This document shows positions 7,995-15,634 of a DNA stretch of 27,079 bases, piece by piece; the stretch's first letter is position 1, and each line of letters opens with the position of its first letter. The position numbers and the translations under genes are program-made. Under the pieces are notes generated by a model, which was given only the letters and a program-made list of their open reading frames with translations, made no database searches and was not told where the DNA came from. The DNA comes from Bacteriovoracaceae bacterium (lineage in GTDB: Bacteria; Bdellovibrionota; Bacteriovoracia; Bacteriovoracales; Bacteriovoracaceae), in the NCBI GenBank assembly GCA_018060635.1, contig JAGOVR010000006.1:1-27079 (forward strand), written 5' to 3'.

Positions 7995-9002
7995 CTATGA
8001 TTTTTTTTGGGAAAGTTCTTGGGCAACCTCTAAAATTAAATCTTCTTGGCCAGCAATTATTTTTCTTCTACCTAACTCAAAAAAAACATCTCGAGGGTCT
8101 AGGTTGTATTCTTTAGCAATTCTCTGTACTGGTTTTAGAAATCCAGAGAAAACTCCTGCTAAACCACTTACAATACTTACTGATCGAATAGAAGGAAGAA
8201 CGTCCATTAACTCTTTTTCAGCTAAGTCAGCCGCATCAAGACATTTATATAAATCTATTCCCGTGGAATATCCTAATCTTTCAAGAACAGCCACCAGCAC
8301 TTCAATTTGAGCATTTCCTGCTCCAGCACCAAATCCGCGAGCACATCCATCTAACATAGTAGCACCGGCATCAGCGGCGGCAACTGAATTAGCAATAGCC
8401 ATTCCTAAATTATTATGAGCATGAAAGCCAATGTGAATATCTAAATTATCTTTCAGCACCTTCACTCTCTCCGTCACATCATGAGGAAGATAGTTACCCG
8501 AGGAGTCCATAAAAATAAATCCTTCTGCCCCATAGGATTCCATTTTCTTAGCTTGCTCCGCCAGATTTTTAGCAGAAATCATATGAGACATCATGAGTAC
8601 TCCATAAACTGTTTTCCCATGCTCTCTTGCATACGCAATATGCCTTTCTGTAAGATCTGCTTCTGTACAGTGAGCCGCAACTCGAACCACATCTACTCCC
8701 ATATCTAGAGCAGGTTTTAAATCTTTTTCAATGGTGGCAAAACCAGGAATGACATGAATTCCAAGCTTTGAATATTTTAAATTTTGACGAGCCAATGTAA
8801 GTAATTCAACATCATTGATCGCCGACTCTCCTAACTGTAAAGAAGAAGCTCCCAATCCATTACCATGACCGACTTCCACTATAGGAATTTTAGCTTGATC
8901 TGCGGCTTTACAATAAGCCACAATTTGTTCGGCATTAAGTCTATGTTTAACGGCATGGTTGCCATCTCTTAACGTTGGATCACTAATAAGAATTTTTTTC
9001 AT
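7995..9002 (-). CDS. 4-hydroxy-2-oxovalerate aldolase (DmpG/MhpE/BphI family)
   Basis: This 335-residue protein (family usually near 340) belongs to the DmpG/BphI class II pyruvate aldolases, which join or split pyruvate and acetaldehyde through 4-hydroxy-2-oxopentanoate. Visible features are Arg12-Asp13 and catalytic His16 (TLRDGNHAVKH), the metal ligands His194 and His196 (GFHAHNNLG), and GFGAGAGNAQIEV and ELGRRKIIAGQED near the end. The conserved active-site tyrosine of GVYSSFL (Tyr291 in DmpG, Tyr290 in BphI, from memory) is Phe285 here. It follows the dmpF-like gene by four bases, as expected of a pair that forms a channelling complex. No aromatic-degradation genes are nearby, so a synthetic role making 4-hydroxy-2-oxo acids for a surface sugar is likely. 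Family very secure, direction inferred. Confidence 0.92.
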   Translation of the reverse strand: MKKILISDPTLRDGNHAVKHRLNAEQIVAYCKAADQAKIPIVEVGHGNGLGASSLQLGESAINDVELLTLARQNLKYSKLGIHVIPGFATIEKDLKPALDMGVDVVRVAAHCTEADLTERHIAYAREHGKTVYGVLMMSHMISAKNLAEQAKKMESYGAEGFIFMDSSGNYLPHDVTERVKVLKDNLDIHIGFHAHNNLGMAIANSVAAADAGATMLDGCARGFGAGAGNAQIEVLVAVLERLGYSTGIDLYKCLDAADLAEKELMDVLPSIRSVSIVSGLAGVFSGFLKPVQRIAKEYNLDPRDVFFELGRRKIIAGQEDLILEVAQELSQKKS

Positions 9003-9006
9003 TTTA

Positions 9007-9876
9007 TTACCTTTTACTTTTTGCGTACTGTTCTGCCATAGCTATTGCGGCACAATTTATAATATCTAAATTACCAGCATATGCTGGTAAATAATCTCCT
9101 AACCCTTTTACTTTTACCATAACGACAATCCTTCCATCTTCGACTTTAGGACCTACAATAATTTCATAACCTGGTACATACTTTCTAATTTGATCTACAA
9201 TTGGAAAAAGAACTTTTTCCAATGATTCAATATCTGGATTTGCAACTTTTGCTAAAACAGTAGTTTGCATATTAATACAAGGTTCTGCTGGATTCAAAAC
9301 AAGAATAGCTTTTGTCCGTTTTGCTTTAGAAAAGTGCTTCAGACTTATCTCCGTAGTATGAATATACTCATCCAAATTACCTCTGGTAGCAGGGCCTGCG
9401 CTACGAGAAGCTATACTTGATATGACCTCTATATAATCTACATCTTTTTGTGTTTTTCCTATGGCGTAAGCAATAGGAGTCGAGGCTTGCCCTCCACACG
9501 TTACCATATTAACATTTTGTTCATTTAAAAGTTCCAACATATTTATCGCTGGAATACACATAGGTCCAAGTTTAGCGGGAGTAAGATCAATAACTAGTTT
9601 TCCCATTTTAGCTAAAATTTCTGCGTGAGAGACATGATCTTTCGCTGATGTGCAATCGAACACAATATCACAACAATCAGGATTTTTTTCTATATAACTA
9701 ATGCTCTCAGCTGACACAGGTACACCTAAACTTTGAGCCTTACTTAGCCCCTTAGAATCCAAAGTCCTCCCAATTAAAACAGTACATTTCAAATAAGGCG
9801 AACGTAATACTTTTATCATCAGATCTGTGCCAATATTCCCACTACCAAGAATTGCTACTTTTAATTTTTTTTCCAC
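9007..9876 (-). CDS. acylating acetaldehyde dehydrogenase (DmpF/MhpF/BphJ family)
   Basis: This 289-residue protein has an N-terminal NAD-binding GSGNIGTDL, the catalytic Cys127 in MVTCGGQASTP, and SAGPATRGNLDEY plus NPAEPCINMQTTV as in DmpF and MhpF. It interconverts acetyl-CoA and acetaldehyde with NAD(H), and family members hand acetaldehyde directly to the partner aldolase, encoded just downstream. The start is taken as GTG at 9876 because a near-consensus AGAGGTGA lies before it; an ATG at 9891 would add five residues but has a poorer site. It is the first gene of the six-gene leftward operon and faces kpsF across the 9877-10112 control region. In this setting it probably runs from acetyl-CoA to acetaldehyde. 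Confidence 0.9.
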   Translation of the reverse strand: MEKKLKVAILGSGNIGTDLMIKVLRSPYLKCTVLIGRTLDSKGLSKAQSLGVPVSAESISYIEKNPDCCDIVFDCTSAKDHVSHAEILAKMGKLVIDLTPAKLGPMCIPAINMLELLNEQNVNMVTCGGQASTPIAYAIGKTQKDVDYIEVISSIASRSAGPATRGNLDEYIHTTEISLKHFSKAKRTKAILVLNPAEPCINMQTTVLAKVANPDIESLEKVLFPIVDQIRKYVPGYEIIVGPKVEDGRIVVMVKVKGLGDYLPAYAGNLDIINCAAIAMAEQYAKSKR

Positions 9877-9880
9877 TAAA

Positions 9881-9888
9881 TCACCTCT
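9881..9888 (-). promoter_or_regulatory. ribosome-binding site deciding the GTG start of the dmpF-like gene
   Basis: On the minus strand the bases read AGAGGTGA, close to the anti-16S consensus, with GAGG seven bases before the GTG at 9876. This favours GTG over the in-frame ATG at 9891, which overlaps the end of this site. Confidence 0.6.
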
Positions 9889-9916
9889 CATAATACGCTT
9901 AATTTCCTAAGGAATT

Positions 9917-9922
9917 GTTATA
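9917..9922 (-). promoter_or_regulatory. possible -10 element for the six-gene operon
   Basis: On the minus strand these bases read TATAAC, about 40 bases before the GTG start of the dmpF-like gene. A good -35 is not visible at 17 bases, but a long A/T tract (about 9939-9968) lies upstream and could act as an UP element. An 11-base palindrome TTCCTAAGGAA (9904-9914) lies between this element and the gene. Confidence 0.3.
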
Positions 9923-10006
9923 CCTTATTTATTCTCAATAAATAAAATAAAATAAATAAAAAACAAATTTAGCACATAAAATCAAGTATTTATGTAGTTA
10001 CGCTTT

Positions 10007-10036
10007 TTGACATAAATACCTCCTATGAGAGATAAC
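10007..10036 (+). promoter_or_regulatory. likely sigma70-type promoter for kpsF-manC
   Basis: A perfect TTGACA (10007-10012) is followed after 18 bases by GATAAC (10031-10036), a four-of-six match to the -10 consensus. Transcription would begin near 10043, leaving a leader of about 70 bases before the kpsF start at 10113. Confidence 0.5.
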
Positions 10037-10112
10037 TCTTACTACTAATCTTAATTATGAAAAAGTACATAACAATCAATATATTCCCTCAATAATTTAG
10101 AGAGGCTCAAAA

Positions 10113-11057
10113 ATGAAAAGTAGTATTGATCTCATTAAAGAAGTTCTCACTCTCGAAGCGAATTCCATTCTAAAACTTATTGAACAGCTTCCAAAAAATA
10201 TTGATGATATCATTAAAACGCTAAGAACAAACTCAAGTCGATTAGTAGTCACTGGCATGGGAAAATCTGGAATTATTGGGAAAAAAATATCAGCCACTCT
10301 TGCCAGTACTGGAACTCCTAGTTTTTTCTTACACCCTGCCGAGGCTTTTCATGGTGATTTGGGAATGGTGCAAAAACAGGATACCATTCTTATGATTTCT
10401 TATTCTGGAGAAACAGAAGAGCTTATTCGCTTGGTTCCTTTTTTTAAAACGCATGAAAATAAAATCATTTTGATGTGTGGAAATAGTAAATCTACTTTAG
10501 GAAAAAATTGTGACTTTTTTCTTTCTACTCATGTAGAAAAAGAGGCGTGCCCCTTGCAGTTAGCTCCTACCTGCTCTACTACGGCAACTCTTGCTCTAGG
10601 AGATGCCCTAGCTATCACCATTATGACAATGAGAGATTTTAAAGCTGAAGACTTTGCACGCTTTCATCCTGGCGGAAGTTTAGGTAAAAAACTTTTAAGT
10701 AAAGTAAAAGATGTCATGCGCACTGAAAATCTCCCTGTGGTTGCCAGCAAAGCTAGCTTTTTACAAGTGGTAGATGTCATCTCTAAAGGACGTTTAGGCC
10801 TTACCATTGTTATGGATCATGACAAAATCTCAGGCGTCATTACGGATGGAGACTTGAGAAGAACTATGGAAAAATTTCAGGAAAAAAGTTTTTCCATGCA
10901 GGCTATAGATTTTACGACACCTCACCCACTCACTATCTCTCTCGACTTAAGCTTAAGTGAAGCTGAAAATATTCTTCTCACAAAAAAAATTAGTACTCTT
11001 TTAGTAACAAAAGATTCTAAACTTTTAGGAGTATTACAAGTTTATGACATCAAATAA
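10113..11057 (+). CDS. kdsD: D-arabinose-5-phosphate isomerase (KdsD/KpsF/GutQ)
   Basis: The 314-residue protein has an N-terminal SIS sugar-isomerase domain (about 35-175, with VVTGMGKSGIIGKKI and APTCSTTATLALGDALA) and two C-terminal CBS domains (about 200-314, with VKDVMRTENLP and GVITDGDLRR). This is the layout of KdsD/KpsF. The enzyme converts D-ribulose-5-phosphate to D-arabinose-5-phosphate, the first step toward Kdo, which links lipid A to the LPS core or occurs in capsules. The ATG at 10113 has GAGAGG upstream. The 3' end overlaps manC by 14 bases. It is driven from the divergent region shared with the dmpF-like operon. Whether it is the housekeeping or an accessory copy cannot be told here. 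Confidence 0.92.
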   Translation: MKSSIDLIKEVLTLEANSILKLIEQLPKNIDDIIKTLRTNSSRLVVTGMGKSGIIGKKISATLASTGTPSFFLHPAEAFHGDLGMVQKQDTILMISYSGETEELIRLVPFFKTHENKIILMCGNSKSTLGKNCDFFLSTHVEKEACPLQLAPTCSTTATLALGDALAITIMTMRDFKAEDFARFHPGGSLGKKLLSKVKDVMRTENLPVVASKASFLQVVDVISKGRLGLTIVMDHDKISGVITDGDLRRTMEKFQEKSFSMQAIDFTTPHPLTISLDLSLSEAENILLTKKISTLLVTKDSKLLGVLQVYDIK

Positions 11058-12438
11058 AATAAAACATCTCGTCCTGTGTGGTGGTTCTGGTAAAAGACTT
11101 TGGCCTCTTTCTCGCACACTCTACCCCAAACAATTCTTAAAAATTTTTAAAGGAGAATCTCTTTTCACTCAAACCATATTTCGTAATATGGGTATTTGCC
11201 AAGAAGCTCTAATTACACTACATGAATCACAATATTTTTTGGCACAAGAAGAAATTAAAAGATCTAACTATAAAAATCCTACACATTTTATTTTAGAGCC
11301 TATCGGTAAAAATACAGCCCCTGCTATCATCCTAGGAGCTCTGAGCTCGCACCCTCAAGATATTATTATGGTAACTCCTGCCGATCATTTTATTGAAAAT
11401 TCTGAAAGCTACCTCCAAGCTATCAAGCGTAGTATTGAGCTAGCACAAAGTGATTTCATTGTAACCTTAGGAATTAAACCCACTTATGCTGAGACAGGTT
11501 TTGGCTATATTGAAAGTAAGGGAGAAGAAGTTCTCTCTTTTAAAGAAAAACCTGAGCTTAATATCGCTCAGGAATATTTAAAACAAGGAACTTTTTATTG
11601 GAATAGTGGAATGTTTTGTTTCAAAGTTGCTACTTTTTTACAAGAAATAAAAACATTTGCCCCTGATCTTTTTAAAGCCTGTGAGACCGTTTGGGAAAAG
11701 AGTCTCACAGAAAATAACATTACACGACTTAACAAAAATGATATGGAAAAAATTCCTTCTATCAGCATTGATTATGCTCTCATGGAAAAAACGAAAAAAA
11801 TAAAAATGGTACCTGTCAATTTTGCATGGTCGGACGTAGGAAGTTTTGATGCTATTGAAAAAATTCAGAAAAAAGATGAACAAGGCAATTCTGCCCTTCT
11901 TCCTTTCTACAATATTGCATCTTCTAATAATTTAGTTTTACAAGAAGGGAAACGCACTATAGCCCTTTCTCATGTAGACGATCTGATTGTAGTAGATACA
12001 CAAGATGCCTTACTCATTACTAAAAAAGGTTATTCACAAGACGTAAAAAAAGTAACGGAGCTCATTGAGAAAAAAGAAGCTCATTTGACCGAAGTGCACT
12101 GTACTGCCCACAGACCTTGGGGAACGTATACTGTTTTAGAAGATACGCCTTCTTATAAAATCAAACGCATTGTGGTCTACCCTAGTGGCAGGCTTTCTTT
12201 ACAAAAACACTCCAAGCGCAGTGAACACTGGACGGTGGTAGAAGGTGTGGCCAAAGTCACTATTGATGGACATATACAATTTTTAAAGAGAAATGAATCA
12301 ACTTATATTCCTATTGAAGCTGTTCACCGTTTAGAAAATGAAGGCTTAGAAAATTTAGTGATGATTGAAACCCAAGTGGGTTCTTACTTAGGGGAAGATG
12401 ATATTGTCAGATTAGAAGATCAATACAAACGTCATTAG
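11044..12438 (+). CDS. manC: mannose-1-phosphate guanylyltransferase / mannose-6-phosphate isomerase
   Basis: This 464-residue bifunctional type II enzyme has an N-terminal nucleotidyltransferase domain (signature LCGGSGKRLWPLSR at 11-24, later FKEKPE and YWNSGMF) and a C-terminal cupin phosphomannose-isomerase domain (RPWGTYTVLE through GSYLGEDDIVRLEDQY). It makes GDP-mannose from GTP and mannose-1-phosphate and may also isomerise fructose-6-phosphate to mannose-6-phosphate. GDP-mannose would feed the colitose or fucose pathway suggested by the genes at 25791-27079. No phosphomannomutase or GDP-mannose 4,6-dehydratase gene lies in the window. The start overlaps kdsD by 14 bases. Its stop overlaps the convergent rfbG stop by four bases, so no terminator separates them. 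Confidence 0.93.
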   Translation: MTSNKIKHLVLCGGSGKRLWPLSRTLYPKQFLKIFKGESLFTQTIFRNMGICQEALITLHESQYFLAQEEIKRSNYKNPTHFILEPIGKNTAPAIILGALSSHPQDIIMVTPADHFIENSESYLQAIKRSIELAQSDFIVTLGIKPTYAETGFGYIESKGEEVLSFKEKPELNIAQEYLKQGTFYWNSGMFCFKVATFLQEIKTFAPDLFKACETVWEKSLTENNITRLNKNDMEKIPSISIDYALMEKTKKIKMVPVNFAWSDVGSFDAIEKIQKKDEQGNSALLPFYNIASSNNLVLQEGKRTIALSHVDDLIVVDTQDALLITKKGYSQDVKKVTELIEKKEAHLTEVHCTAHRPWGTYTVLEDTPSYKIKRIVVYPSGRLSLQKHSKRSEHWTVVEGVAKVTIDGHIQFLKRNESTYIPIEAVHRLENEGLENLVMIETQVGSYLGEDDIVRLEDQYKRH

Positions 12439-13502
12439 AATTTTTTTGTAAAAAATTTTAAATCTTGCATAGAATTAATCTTATTTTGAGTATAAAAATC
12501 TTTATACCATTTTACCGTATGTTCAAATTGCTCATCTCCCCATGTGGGTTTCCAATCAAGCTTCAAACAAGCTTTAGAAATATCCAGCTTCAAAAGGTGA
12601 GCTTCATGTAGCTGATGAGGGTTTACAATAATTTCATATTTTATTTCATCCCAAAAATTCTGCATACGCTCTACCACATCGACTACCGATAATTCTTGAG
12701 AAGAAAAGGGACCAAAATTAAAAGCCTCTGCAAGTTCTTTTTCTCCTTGTAACAATTTTTGTCCCAAGAGTAGATACCCACTTAATGGTTCTAAAACGTG
12801 TTGCCAAGGTCTTGTGGCCTTAGGATTACGAATATAAGCAATTTTTTTATCTTTAGTGGCCCGTACAATATCAGGAATTAAACGACTTTGTGCCCAGTCT
12901 CCTCCGCCAATAACATTTCCTGCACGCACACTAGCCAGTAAAGTATGATGTTTAACCCCAAAATTTTCTAGTGAAAAAAAAGAGCGCTGATAAGCTGAAA
13001 AAACAAGTTCTGCACAACCTTTGGAAGAACTATACGGATCATATCCCCCCATCGCATCATCTTCACGGTATCCTCTATCCCATTCTCTATTCTCGTAACA
13101 CTTGTCACTAGTTACATTAATAAAAGACTTCACTTTATTATTTTTTCTAGTCGCCTCTAAGAGATTGACTGTGCCTAATACATTAGTTGCATACGTGCTT
13201 ACTGGATCTGCATAAGAAGGAAGCACTAAAGACTGAGCGGCTAAGTGAAAAATAATATCAGGATTTATGTCATCAATTGTTTTTTGTACAAACTCTAAAT
13301 TTCTAATATCTCCCATTAAGGAAGTCGTCGCTAAATTTAATAATTTAAAATGAGAAGGCTCTGTGGGAATATCTAAGGAAAGTCCAAAGACCTTTGCCCC
13401 CATTTGCTCTAACCATAAACAAAGCCATGAACCTTTAAATCCTGTGTGGCCAGTGACTAAAACTTTTTTTCCTTGATAAATTCCAGCAAAAAGATCTTTC
13501 AT
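12435..13502 (-). CDS. rfbG: CDP-glucose 4,6-dehydratase
   Basis: The 355-residue SDR has the RfbG signature VLVTGHTGFKGSWL and the catalytic YSSSK (in DPYSSSKGCAEL), with VTSDKCYENREWDRGYREDD in between. It turns CDP-glucose into CDP-4-keto-6-deoxyglucose with a bound NAD, the second step toward CDP-linked 3,6-dideoxy sugars. The start at 13502 is chosen because it begins five bases after the rfbF stop and matches known RfbG N-termini; a longer frame from 13544 would lie within rfbF. It is the last gene of the eight-gene operon. Together with rfbF and rfbH the core CDP-dideoxysugar set is complete apart from the E3 reductase. Confidence 0.95.
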   Translation of the reverse strand: MKDLFAGIYQGKKVLVTGHTGFKGSWLCLWLEQMGAKVFGLSLDIPTEPSHFKLLNLATTSLMGDIRNLEFVQKTIDDINPDIIFHLAAQSLVLPSYADPVSTYATNVLGTVNLLEATRKNNKVKSFINVTSDKCYENREWDRGYREDDAMGGYDPYSSSKGCAELVFSAYQRSFFSLENFGVKHHTLLASVRAGNVIGGGDWAQSRLIPDIVRATKDKKIAYIRNPKATRPWQHVLEPLSGYLLLGQKLLQGEKELAEAFNFGPFSSQELSVVDVVERMQNFWDEIKYEIIVNPHQLHEAHLLKLDISKACLKLDWKPTWGDEQFEHTVKWYKDFYTQNKINSMQDLKFFTKKF

Positions 13503-13507
13503 ATTTA

Positions 13508-14281
13508 TTACCAAACCTTCCAAGGAGCATTTCCACTTTCCCACATTTCATTTAATTGTGTTTTATCTCGCAAAGTATCCATACATTTCCAAAAAGAATT
13601 ATGTTTGTAGGTATATAAATTTCCAGAACTAGCTAAGTTTTCCAGAGGAGTTCTCTCTAAAATAGTTTTATCACCTTCTTTAAGATAATCAAAAAGCTTT
13701 GGTTCACAAACGAAATAGCCTCCATTAATCCAAGACCCATCCCCTTTAGGTTTTTCTAGAAACTTATCAACTTTGTTATTTTCAGAAATACTTAAAGCTC
13801 CAAAACGTCCTTCAGGTTGTACTGAAGTCATGGTTAAAATTTTTCCGTGAGACTTATGAAAACTAACCAGTTCATGCAAATTAATATCAGCCACACCATC
13901 CCCATAGGTAAGCAAAAAAGGAGCTTCCCCAATATATTTGCGAGCACGTAAAACTCGCCCGCCTGTCATGGTGTTAAGTCCTGTATCCACAAGAGTTACT
14001 TTCCATTTTTCAGACTGATCACTGTGGACTTCCATTTTATTAAGAGAGGTATCAATGGTGACATCATTTTGATGCAAAAAATAATTAGCAAAATACTCTT
14101 TAATAAAATAACTTTTATAGCCCAAGAGAATCACAAACTCATTAAAACCAAATTGATTGTAGTGCTTCATAATATGCCAAAGAATGGGTCTTCCCCCAAT
14201 TTCTATCATAGGCTTTGGTCTGATATCTGACTCTTCGCTGATTCTTGTTCCATAACCGCCAGCTAAGATAACTACTTTCAT
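13508..14281 (-). CDS. rfbF: glucose-1-phosphate cytidylyltransferase
   Basis: The 257-residue enzyme has the nucleotidyltransferase motif ILAGGYGTRISEES near the N-terminus, the RPKPMIEIGGRPILWHIM block typical of RfbF, the metal-binding YGDGVAD, and FLEKPKGDGSWINGGYF. It joins CTP and glucose-1-phosphate to CDP-glucose, opening the CDP-3,6-dideoxyhexose pathway. Length and motifs match the family. It lies 11 bases after rfbH and 5 before rfbG on the same strand. Confidence 0.96.
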   Translation of the reverse strand: MKVVILAGGYGTRISEESDIRPKPMIEIGGRPILWHIMKHYNQFGFNEFVILLGYKSYFIKEYFANYFLHQNDVTIDTSLNKMEVHSDQSEKWKVTLVDTGLNTMTGGRVLRARKYIGEAPFLLTYGDGVADINLHELVSFHKSHGKILTMTSVQPEGRFGALSISENNKVDKFLEKPKGDGSWINGGYFVCEPKLFDYLKEGDKTILERTPLENLASSGNLYTYKHNSFWKCMDTLRDKTQLNEMWESGNAPWKVW

Positions 14282-14292
14282 CTTGATATCTC

Positions 14293-15600
14293 CTACTTTA
14301 AAAATTCTTTTATTTTATGAGCAATATAATCCATGTGCTCTGAATTAAGTGCGGGATAAATTCCTACCCAGAAAGTTTGATTCATAATTCTATCTGTTTG
14401 AGTCAAATCTCCCACAACCCTTTTTTGCACTTCTTGATAAAGTGGTTGCTTGAGTAAATTGCCTCCAAAAAGCATTCGTGTTCCAATTTTATTTTTTTCT
14501 AAAAACTGCGTGAGCTCATTGCGAGTTTTGGGAGCCGACTCTAAAAGAGTAATGGGAAAACCAAACCAACTAGGCTGTGAATCTAGTGTTTCTTGTGGAA
14601 GAATGAGTTTGTCCTCCATTCCTGCAAGTGCTTCTCTAAGATAGCGTGTATTCTCTCTTCTTTTTTCTATGAATAACGGCAGTTTCTTAAGCTGGCTAAC
14701 CCCTAGGGCGGCTTGCATATCAGTGACTTTAAGATTGTATCCCATATGAGTATAAATATATTTATGATCATAACCTTGAGGGAGATCACCTAATTTCCAA
14801 TCAAATCTCTTACCACAAGAATTATCCTTACCTGGAGGACACCAACAATCTCTCCCCCAATCTCTAAAAGATTCTAAAACTTTTTTAAGTTTAGGATTAG
14901 AGGTAAGAACTGCTCCCCCCTCACCCATGGTCATATGATGAGCAGGATAAAAACTAACAGTTGCAATATCTCCAAAAGTTCCTACCATTTTATTTTGATA
15001 AGAAGCTCCTACAGCATCACAACAATCTTCAATCAGCCATAGATTATTTTTTTCACAGAATTCTTTAACAACTTTTAAATTAAAAACATTGCCTAGTGTG
15101 TGGGCCAGCATGACTGCTTTGGTTTTTGTGCTTAAAGCCTCTGTCAGATATTTCACATCAACTTGATAGGTTCCTATTTCTACATCTACAAAAACAGGAA
15201 CACAGCCATTTTGTATAATAGGGTTCACCGTAGTAGGAAAACCTGCGGCGACAGTAATCACTTCATCCCCTGCCTTCATGCGACGATCACCTAGAAGAGG
15301 AGAGGTTAAAGCTGAAAAAGCCAAGAGATTAGCAGAAGAACCTGAGTTTACTAAAAGGCAAAATTTCTGCTCCATAAACTGGGCAAATTCTTTTTCAAAC
15401 TTATCCGAATAACGCCCAGCGGTGAGCCAAAGATCAAGACTTGCATCAATAAGGTGCACAAGATCATCTTGATCTAATACTTTACCTGAGGCAGGAATAT
15501 AATCCTGACCTGCTTTAATTTCTTTTTGGGTAGAGTTAAAGTGAGAGCGACATAACTCAAAAATAGGTTCACGACTTTCATTCATCATATTTAAACTCAT
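14293..15600 (-). CDS. rfbH: CDP-4-dehydro-6-deoxyglucose 3-dehydrase (E1)
   Basis: This 435-residue DegT/AHBA-family protein is the iron-sulfur, pyridoxamine-phosphate enzyme E1. The usual PLP lysine is replaced by His221 (SFYPAHHMTMGEGG). The E1 cysteine pattern C-X57-C-X1-C-X7-C is exact: Cys194, Cys252, Cys254 and Cys262, ligands for a [2Fe-2S] cluster. E1 removes the C3 hydroxyl of CDP-4-keto-6-deoxyglucose, giving CDP-4-keto-3,6-dideoxyglucose with electrons from an E3 reductase. No E3 (ascD/ddhD-like) gene lies in the window. The start may be ATG at 15600 or the ATG four codons later. The product is the branch point for paratose, abequose, tyvelose, ascarylose or branched sugars such as yersiniose. 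Confidence 0.95.
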   Translation of the reverse strand: MSLNMMNESREPIFELCRSHFNSTQKEIKAGQDYIPASGKVLDQDDLVHLIDASLDLWLTAGRYSDKFEKEFAQFMEQKFCLLVNSGSSANLLAFSALTSPLLGDRRMKAGDEVITVAAGFPTTVNPIIQNGCVPVFVDVEIGTYQVDVKYLTEALSTKTKAVMLAHTLGNVFNLKVVKEFCEKNNLWLIEDCCDAVGASYQNKMVGTFGDIATVSFYPAHHMTMGEGGAVLTSNPKLKKVLESFRDWGRDCWCPPGKDNSCGKRFDWKLGDLPQGYDHKYIYTHMGYNLKVTDMQAALGVSQLKKLPLFIEKRRENTRYLREALAGMEDKLILPQETLDSQPSWFGFPITLLESAPKTRNELTQFLEKNKIGTRMLFGGNLLKQPLYQEVQKRVVGDLTQTDRIMNQTFWVGIYPALNSEHMDYIAHKIKEFLK

Positions 15601-15634
15601 TAAAAGTTGTTTTAAACTTTATACTTGAGTTCCC

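Noticed and set aside
7924..8310. Plus-strand open frame of 128 codons opposite the dmpG-like and SDR genes
   Set aside because: It is antisense to two well-supported enzymes and its product shows no recognisable domain.
12439..12457. A/T-only hairpin after manC as terminator
   Set aside because: The stem is made only of A-T pairs and lies within the rfbG coding end; it is expected by chance at this base composition.
13503..13544. Longer N-terminus for rfbG
   Set aside because: The extra 14 codons lie inside rfbF and do not match RfbG N-termini; ATG at 13502 sits just after the rfbF stop.
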